Positions 56,736 through 64,000 of a DNA stretch of 64,000 nucleotides are shown piece by piece; the stretch's first letter is position 1, and each line of letters starts with the position of its first letter. The stretch lies in the NCBI GenBank assembly GCA_034401795.1, contig CM067370.1, positions 67,701,188 through 67,765,187 on the forward strand, read 5' to 3'. A program made the translations under genes and the position numbers. The notes beneath the pieces were generated by a model that saw only the letters and a list, made by a program, of their open reading frames with translations, made no database searches and was not told the DNA's origin. The DNA comes from Chaetoderma sp. LZ-2023a. Lineage: Eukaryota; Mollusca; Caudofoveata; Chaetodermatida; Chaetodermatidae.

Positions 56736-58180
56736 ACCGCTCCAGGTTAGTGATGAACACCTCAAGTCCGACTAAATACCTGGAGATGTGTGATAACTAC
56801 GTCTTTAGGTAGTCTGGATTATCCTCAAACGGAGGTATAGTAAAGAACCTTACGCCGAGTGTCATGAGACTCAAAAGTCTGAATGGCCTGAGACTGATTT
56901 TTCTCGGCCTTTTATAGTCTGTGGTCCGGGCGCCAGTGAGATTCCTGGTGTCCCTTTTGAATGGTGCCCCTAACCTGTTGCGATTGCGATAACCCCTTTA
57001 GGTGATGTTATGAAACCATTTTATCTGGTCGGTGTTGCCGTGGCCGGTACCACTTGGTAATGCCTTTTTGCCTATACTGCTCAGGTGGGGTGGGGGTGGG
57101 TTTGGGTGTGGGGCCACCGTTTGGTGTCCCCAGTGGCACCGGCCGTGTCCTTTTGTTTGGCACGTGTTTTAGAAAATATGTTTATGCAGGTGGTGCCCCT
57201 TTGTGGGGGTGCTGGTTCTGAAACAGGTGACCGGTTTTTGTACTCGTAGGTTTCTTGTTTTTTTAGAAATACGGAACTTGTTATGCCTTCAAGTGGGGGG
57301 TGGGGTGGAGGGTGAGGGGTACCGTCTGCACAAGATGTCTCCATGCATTGGCTGTACTGAGGCCAGATGCAGTCGACACTACTCGTGCAGAATACGAGAT
57401 GGCTGGTGGGGGAGGGAGGGGGGAGCCATGAGCACCGACACCGCCCAGGTACTTGTACTGGGAGAAACGAGGGCGGGTGTCTTAGCGCGCCACCGGGAAC
57501 CATCAAGAAACGGACGGCCCACCCACTGTTGGAATGGTTCAGACTATGCGTTTCGTTCCAAGGTTTTTGGATACTCATTAGAGGTTGATGTCAACGTCTC
57601 CATGTGATTACTGGAGAAACGGGCGATGTCTGCTTGTGACTTCTGTTGGCGGGAGAGAGGGTAACGCCAAGTTGAGAGTGGCAAGGTTTCAGATGGCTGT
57701 GTTGAATATTCAGTGTGCCTTTTAGCAAACTAATTTGGAAATCCAGTCGGGATATTTAAAACCAATTTGAAATGTCAGGTTAAGTTGTTTAAAGACGTTG
57801 AAATATCAAGTTGAGATATTTAGAAAACTAAGTTGAAATTATTTCTGCGGTTATGGAAATGAATTCACCGAGCAAGTGGCGGAATTTACACAGCAATAAG
57901 AAGTATCTTTGTCAAAAACGAACCTTTTTCATATAAACATGGAATTGAATAATTTGCACGGTAATTGGTTAGTCTATTTATCTCCTGTTATGATGTTCAC
58001 GCTGGTGATTGTCTGTTATTAGATTTCGGGATGTGGGCCGGTTTGAAATTTGCCGCTTTGAGAAGTTCAAAGTAGGCTTCAGTTCTCCAGCTGTTAAATT
58101 TAGTCAACTCCAGGACCTCCAAATGGCAATGCAAACATCCTTTGCGCAGGCACAGTCTCTTTGGCAGCATCTCCGTAAGA
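56736..58180. other. Spacer of inverted duplication; no gene recognised
   Basis: Unusually G-rich in part (GGTGGGGTGGGGGTGGG near 57084-57100; GGGGGGTGGGGTGGAGGG near 57294-57312; more near 57405-57422), which could form G-quadruplexes. Frames at 57081-57607 on both strands carry no motif. A MITE-like arm lies near 57705-57760. Confidence 0.4.
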
Positions 58181-59170
58181 GGCATTCTCAACTTACTAAA
58201 ATTAGTTTTGGAATGCAATACCTTCGAATTTCACTGAGAACACTACCTCCAGGTAGGGGGTACCGCCATGGGCAGCAAAGCAGCATGCACATATGCATGT
58301 ATATTCATGGCAGACCTCGAAGAGAGACTTCTACCTAATGCACCAGCACAACCATCACTCTTTCGCAGATATATTGACGACATTTACATCATCTGGGAAC
58401 ATGGCAAAAAAGCCCTGAATGCTTTCATCAACTATATGAATAGCTGCCATGCATCTATAAAATTCACAGCAGAATCATCAGAGACAGATGTAAGTTTCCT
58501 AGACACCAGAGTAAAACTATCTGCAGAAGGAAAAATCACCTTCACCCTCTTCACCAAACCAACTGACACCCATGGCTATCTGGAATACAGTTCGGCCCAC
58601 CCGCCAGCTTGCAAGAATGCGAGCCCATACGGACAGTTACTTAGATTACGCAGACTACATAACGCATGGAACAGAGTTAATTTCACACTACTCAAACAGG
58701 GGGTTACCCGGAATCCATTCTCAAAAAAGCTCAAAGGAGTGCAACAATAGCCTTCATCCTGCAGCTGGCACACAAATAAAGTCAAACAAAACTTTCTTCA
58801 TTAGCAACTATACTCCAACGAGTCTTTTTGTGAAATCGGTGGTCCTCAAATTTTGGCCTCTTCTAGAATCTAACGCCAGATGTCTCTGTGTTACCGAAGG
58901 AACCCGACCCTAAGATACAAAGTAGTTGGAGCACGCATCAAAGAACATCTACGAAGCATTTCTTACTTCTATGGAAGTGCCTCCTATGACACGCCGGTGT
59001 AAAGTCACTTCAACCTGCACGCGCACTCTAGGAACGATATGCAATATCACATCATACAAGTTCTCTCATCAGACCCTGATGACGACAAGTCCACTTCTTG
59101 AAGAAGATCCAAAGAATCACATTGGATCCATCAGCTCCACTGTATGGAACCACAAGGTATCAACAACGCG
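58180..59170 (+). pseudogene. Penelope-like element reverse transcriptase, with linker
   Basis: The upstream frame reads LVLECNTFEFH, a stop, EHYLQVGG, then the open frame 58268-58750 gives TAMGSKAACTYACIFMADLE (58260-58320), PSLFRRYIDDIYIIWEHG with the Y-I-D-D active site, NSCHASIKFTAE, VSFLDTRVKL, LFTKPTDTHGYLEYSSAHPP and SPYGQLLRLRRL. These are Penelope/Poseidon-type RT blocks in order. Beyond 58750 there are stops, then TLGTICNITSYKF near 59030, resembling the linker before the GIY-YIG nuclease, which itself is not found. Penelope elements prime at target nicks and often lie in inverted or tandem settings. Defective. Confidence 0.85.
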
Positions 59171-59389
59171 GGGTAGGGGTGCCTTAAATGCAAGGCCCCC
59201 TGCTTTGCATGACGTATGGTAGTTATTACACCCCTAAGTACCTGGAGAAGGGGAGATATACCACTGCGTTTTCCTCAATCATCTTATTTTAAAAAACAAG
59301 AAAATGTGTGCAAGATATGTAATTGTCACTCTACGTCACACTGTTCAACTTTGAGAATATTGATATAAATAGGTAGTTCTTCAACTAAG

Positions 59390-62300
59390 CTAGTAATTAT
59401 CTTGAATAATTCTGACCATCACACACGAAGAAGAACAGGTCCGCCATCTCCCCATTGCACTTGTAGAAGAGTTCAAAATTGTTATCTTCACTGGCCAAGC
59501 ATGAAGACAGTGATTGATGAAGGAGAACCAGAACACAGCTCTATTCCCAAGATGACCATGTTGCACATTATCCTCATACTCGTGGTACTTCTTTATAAGA
59601 TCCAGAGTTGAGAGATCCTTCAGGACGAGGTCAAGATTCTCATGGGTGCATAACTTGACCAGTTTGAGTATGGCCACTGGGCTGTTGATCTGGATGTTCT
59701 CTTCCCGAATGAACTGCTCCATCATCAGCCTCCATTGCTTCACACACTGTTTTCAAGCAGAAGAGGACCTTAGAATATGCCATGCCACCAAGGACAATTC
59801 AGGCAGCCGCTGATGACTAGCTGGGCCTCTAGAAGAATCTCTGAATAACCAGAAGCATGACATTTGTGTGCTGTAATCATGCCCATATAGTTCATGGCTG
59901 TGTGGAATCGGCCAGGAAGAACGATATGCTTCTTGTACTTGTCAGGACACCTTCTTATGAGTGGGAGTCATTTCATACAGACTCAGAGTTCAAATCTGTT
60001 TATCACGTACTGTTATCCGCCTTCCCCACCAGCAACTTCAGCTGTAGTTACCCCTGACCGCCTCAGCAGCTCGTGTACTGTAGAGTACACCGTGATGGGC
60101 TCGATGATGGGTGTGAAGTAATCAATTGTTAATCCGCCAAGAGTAGACATTGGTTGATCGACATTACTTCTCAGCATCCTGCAGATACGCCAGACATAGT
60201 ACTCCTGCATGCTGGCATTGTATACTATGTAATTCTCTATGGGAGGTGTGATGAATGCACCCGAGGGGGGAGGGGGAGACTGGGGGCCAACTCTAGTGTA
60301 GATGTTGATTTTTCAGAGAGGATTACGGGTGCATCAAACTTGAGGCTCCTATCCTTTGATTTCTCATATTGAGTCAAGGTACATGGCCGAGTTTTCTGAA
60401 AGCCAGGTGGTGTCTCCGGCATAGTTGACAACATTTGATCCATGGACATTGGTGAGAATCTTGTTGAGGTTGTCCCACTCGCTGTCAAAGAGGACGTTAC
60501 CCTTGCCAGTAATGATCTGACGGGTTAGGTATGTAGAGACCTCGTCAATGGCCCTGGCCATAATTGTCTCCAGTTCCAAGTTGATGCTATAGGAATTGGA
60601 GTGGCTTAACCTGTTCAGTATGATGGCGAGCTATTTGCTGCGGTACAAATGGTGGATGTTATTGCAAAGCAGAATATATTTAGGAAGCTTTCACTCCCCC
60701 ATCTCTAACAGCACAACACAAGTCTGCCAATTGAGAGAACAAGTGGGTGAATGTTTGAATTCTCACTTCTCCCCAACCTCGAGTGTACCAATCATCACTA
60801 GATTAAGGAACCTCATCAACTCTCCAGACAACAACTTGTGACAGCAGACTTACATGTCATCAGCTGTCTGAGGCCAGGGCAGGTCCTTTGACTCCATATG
60901 TATGTATGTATGTATGTAAATTTCTATAGCGCCGATTCCGGACTAAACCGCTCAAAGGCGCTTTACAAAATCTAAAAATATGCTCTTGTGAAAAGGTGAG
61001 TTTTTAACATAGATTTAAATGGCTCAATTTTGTTACAATTTTGAATGTCAGATGGTAGATTGTTCCAAAATTTTGGTTCTGCTCTCGAGAAGGCGCGTTC
61101 ACCGATGGTTAAATTCGAACGTGGTACGACACATAGTAATTGTGAATTTGATCGAAGGGACCTTGCTGATGTTCTTCGTACGATCAGTGAATTTAGGTAC
61201 GGTGGTGGTAATATACACTTTATCCATTAGTCCATGGAAAAGAAGAGAAACATAGGCAAATTTGTATGTGGAGCCAAGCCTGTATGCGAGTGCCATGGCA
61301 TCGGCAACTGTGATGCGGTTATTATAAATGAGATTAAATGAGACACATGACTTGTCAATGGGGCTGACCGTAAATTAATGAAACTGATATTATTACTGAT
61401 TTCATTTACCCTGATATGACTTTGACACTCCTTTCCGAACCTGTCACGACAGTAGGGGTGACAACGACCCTCAACCGCATGCACATCCTTATGCTGCACC
61501 TGGCAATGAAAACAGGTCTTCCCTAGTACAAAGGCCTGAGGCTCTATCTGTTGCCATGCAGACTCATTGTGCTTCTATGAAGCAACTCTTACAGGTCTCT
61601 CTGTTTTCCCAATTCCCATGTGCCCTTATTTCACATTTCTCACAGAATATGCACTCATGTTGGAATAATGGTGATGAGTACATGCATACACCAACAGAAG
61701 ATGGTACTTAGCGAAGGGAATGAGATCTCTCAAGTTGAAGCATTAGTTGATGTTTCAGAACTCTTCAATCAAGTCAACTTCACGTGAAATTGCTGGTAGC
61801 ATTGTCTATGGTATCCATAGGAGTTTCTGGCATACGATCACATACTGCATCCATACACCAGGTGGTTCAGAAGGTCGCTATTGATAGATTGTCTGGAGCT
61901 GTGTCAGCTTTTCGGTTGGTTCTCCTATGATGTTCTTAAATGAATTGAAATGGCCATGGTCAAGGCGAAACATGTGTAAGACACATGTTTGAGGAGGGCG
62001 CTTTCGGGATTCCAACACAGATGAATCACTTACTCTTTCTGTTAGACTTAGGCATGGTTGAGTGACTTATTATCCACAACCAGTTATTTGATATAACTAA
62101 CTAAACTAGGATTGGATAAACTCCTTATCACCATCACCATCTAATCATATAAGATATGTTACCTGCAAAAGAGAGTAATATTGAAGAATTAATGAACTGA
62201 CAATTTTTTGGGGTAGCGTAATTGTTTGATAATGTAAAATGTATTTAAGTAGAATGCAGAGGCCCTGAGGAGCAGAGGCAGTATAAAAACAAAGCTGTTG

Positions 62301-62690
62301 GCCAGTTTCCATATTGTCGGTGAACAGACGCAAGTCGGCAAGGTGTAGTAGTCTAGTCATCAGATGGAGTCCCCATGCACCTACATTTTCTCAGCTGATT
62401 TAGTGAAATCTTTCTGATTTTTTTCAACTTTTCCTTGATTTGAGGCATTCAAATTGTTACAATCACAAAAATAACTTCCAATCGATTCCTCATGGTTGAA
62501 TTGTCTGGAAAAGTGGTGTCATTTGCCTTTGTATAGGGTCTGATTCAAAAGTTATGAAAATAACAGATTTTCCCCCTCACGCGTGATGTAATCCAGGATG
62601 GCAGCCAAATAAACCCCGTGGTACTTTATATGACGCTGTTAACATCATTTTTCATTTACTAGACATGTTTAGGAATCTAAAAAAAATGGG
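59390..62690 (-). pseudogene. Right arm of inverted duplication: same uncharacterised gene, longer copy
   Basis: The minus strand repeats the left arm from the outer end (CCTAAACATGTCTAGTAAAT complement near 62655-62680) through the same protein blocks (KDVHAVEGRCHPYCRDRFGK, MELETIMARAIDEVSTYLTR, VLFDSEWDNLNKI, DTTWLSENSAMYLDSI, TIDYFTPIIEPITVYSTVHE) and continues further: LPGRFHTAMNYMGMITAHKC, GYSEILLEAQLVISGCLNCP, then MKQWRLMMEQFIREENIQIN and HLGNRAVFWFSFINHCLHAW (59390-59743). The arm therefore shows that the family protein is long. Stops, frameshifts and a 0.5-kb insertion (60880-61410) disable it. Confidence 0.6.
60880..61410. mobile_element. Interspersed repeat inserted in the right arm
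   Basis: Absent from the left arm at the equivalent point (55760-55980). Starts at a TATGTATGTATGTATG run, then AAATTTCTATAGCGCCGATT and CGCTCAAAGGCGCTTTACAA. The TATAGCGCC ... AAAGGCGCTTTACAA pair is a common interspersed-repeat motif of marine invertebrate genomes. It replaced or displaced part of the protein-coding sequence. Confidence 0.6.
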
Positions 62691-63804
62691 TTTCATAAAC
62701 AACACCAGGGGGTGCATGAGAACCCCCTCTGGATACTAGACTATATTTAAATACAATTGGTTTAAATGCCAATGGTCCAGGTGAGTGCCACAGGCCCTTG
62801 TGCGTCTTGTTGGTTAAATACTTTGGGGTCAAAAAGTCATTGTCACTGATAGATGTATTGATAAGCATTCTCTCCTTAGACTTCATCTATGTAAGTAGAA
62901 TTATATTTGAATTCCAGTCGTAAAGTCAAGATTCCTGTTACCACATTTCGTTTTATGTGAAAGAAATTTACATACTCATGCCTGTATGTGTTTGGATTGA
63001 TGTACTATTTGTGTATTGCAATTTAATTTCAAGGCTTTGGATTTCACTATTAAGACATTTTGTTAAATAAAATGTTTGTACTAACAACAGCATCTAATTT
63101 AGTAAGATACATGTTTTATCCCCAGGCCCACAATTTATATACGCCTTTAGTCCCCACACCCACCCCCAAATCTTATATACCTGGCCACTCTGACTGAGAT
63201 CTGCCCGGGAATGTTATGATATTGTTTTAGTGAAGTCTATGTATTTTATATATTTGTATAATAAAATATTTAATATACATTTTCTAAAAAGATATCTTGT
63301 CATCTGTTGTATATCTTTTAAGTCTATATATAAATTTATTCAATCCTTTTATACCATCACCATGACATGACCAGTAGAAATTGTGTAGCTCATTTTTCTG
63401 GGCGCACAAAGTTTAGTCATATAGTCATGGCACAGTCTCTTTGGGTTACAGTTTTTGTATTTTGTACACAAATCTGCTGAATAAGTTTATGCAAACCGAA
63501 ATGGGTTACCTAAAATAAATTTACAAAACCTGCACATGGAAAATTGTCAATTTCTACAGGCCTGACCAAGTGACCAAGTCAAAGACATGACACCCAAGTT
63601 TTTCTTTACTGTTTAAAAATTTGACTAAAGGATGCAGGTTTTTGTCATATTACATTTTCTAGGAAGGGGGTTGCGTCCTATAATTGCGTACAGTCTTTGA
63701 GCACATTTTTTGGTCAAGTTTTGTAACACGGACTCTAGGAACAATATGCAAATTCACGGAAATTCAACTCATTTTCACACGGTACGAATTCTCGCCCCCT
63801 TATG
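62691..63804. other. No gene recognised
   Basis: AT-rich; short frames without motifs. Confidence 0.4.
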
Positions 63805-64000
63805 ACTAAGTTTAATGTATACCTCAAAACATCATCGCGGTAGTGAAATTATTAAATTGGAGCGCCTAAATATTGCGTATCCATTAATAAATATCATTTA
63901 TTACATCAAAATTAATCCTGATTTTGACATAAAATGGCGTCCAGAAAAGATATAAATCACGTGATTCACCTCCAAATGCAAAAGATTGTTTTTAATTAGA
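63805..64000 (+). repeat. Direct copy of the 33400-33600 repeat
   Basis: TTTAATGTATACCTCAAAAC, GGAGCGCCTAAATATTGCGT and AATCACGTGATTCACCTCCA match 33401-33580. It runs off the end of the window. Confidence 0.75.

Noticed and set aside
57081..57607. Overlapping frames of 134-165 codons in the G-rich spacer
   Set aside because: G/C-rich low-complexity sequence depletes stop codons on both strands; no domain seen.
59075..59115. Possible hammerhead ribozyme (CTGATGA near 59078), since Penelope elements can carry them
   Set aside because: The required GAAA core and closing stems could not be lined up; the match is limited to the CTGATGA string.

Overview
The window is intron-rich, AT-rich animal nuclear DNA, most likely from a marine invertebrate. 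It has one recognisable host gene embedded in dense mobile DNA, spliceosomal intron borders, and an element set (DIRS, Gypsy, CR1/L2-type LINE, Penelope, PIF/Harbinger, hAT MITEs) typical of lophotrochozoan, cnidarian or invertebrate deuterostome genomes. I cannot place it more precisely from sequence alone. There are no bacterial-type operons, CRISPR arrays or rRNA genes, and I recognised no tRNA gene.

The single host gene is TRIAP1/Mdm35, a twin-CX9C mitochondrial intermembrane-space protein. Exon 1 (16880-17023) encodes residues 1-48 and exon 2 (50780-50872) encodes residues 49-78, joined by a phase-0 GT-AG intron of about 33.8 kb. Everything between is intronic.

Layout. 1-16.8 kb (upstream of TRIAP1): a reverse-strand end of a DIRS element; two LINE fragments; a Gypsy-type gag-protease-RT-RNase H remnant followed by the gag of a second Gypsy family; then a LINE (ORF1, endonuclease, start of RT, minus strand) cut short on its 3' side. 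17-23 kb: DNA-transposon-like elements, including a 1.7 kb element with 33-bp inverted ends and two hAT-type elements with intact 8-bp target duplications. 24-26 kb: interspersed repeats with inverted partners further along the intron. 25.86-32.80 kb: a DIRS retrotransposon with inverted terminal repeats, an internal complementary region and a chimeric body in which a truncated copy runs directly into a nearly complete second copy. 33-50 kb: fragment of an unrecognised repeat-borne gene, a 2.1 kb minisatellite, a PIF/Harbinger transposase remnant, and many copies of a palindromic MITE. 51-54.5 kb: two tandem-repeat elements with ~155-160 bp units, each starting at a short hairpin. 54.5-62.7 kb: an inverted duplication of an unrecognised, probably mobile gene family, with a Penelope-like element between the arms.

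Apart from TRIAP1, every coding region seen is broken by stops, frameshifts or truncation, so the window is best read as a transposon graveyard inside and upstream of one small gene. The most informative structures are the DIRS chimera, the hairpin-plus-nucleosome-length tandem elements, the palindromic MITE family and the 54.5-62.7 kb inverted duplication.
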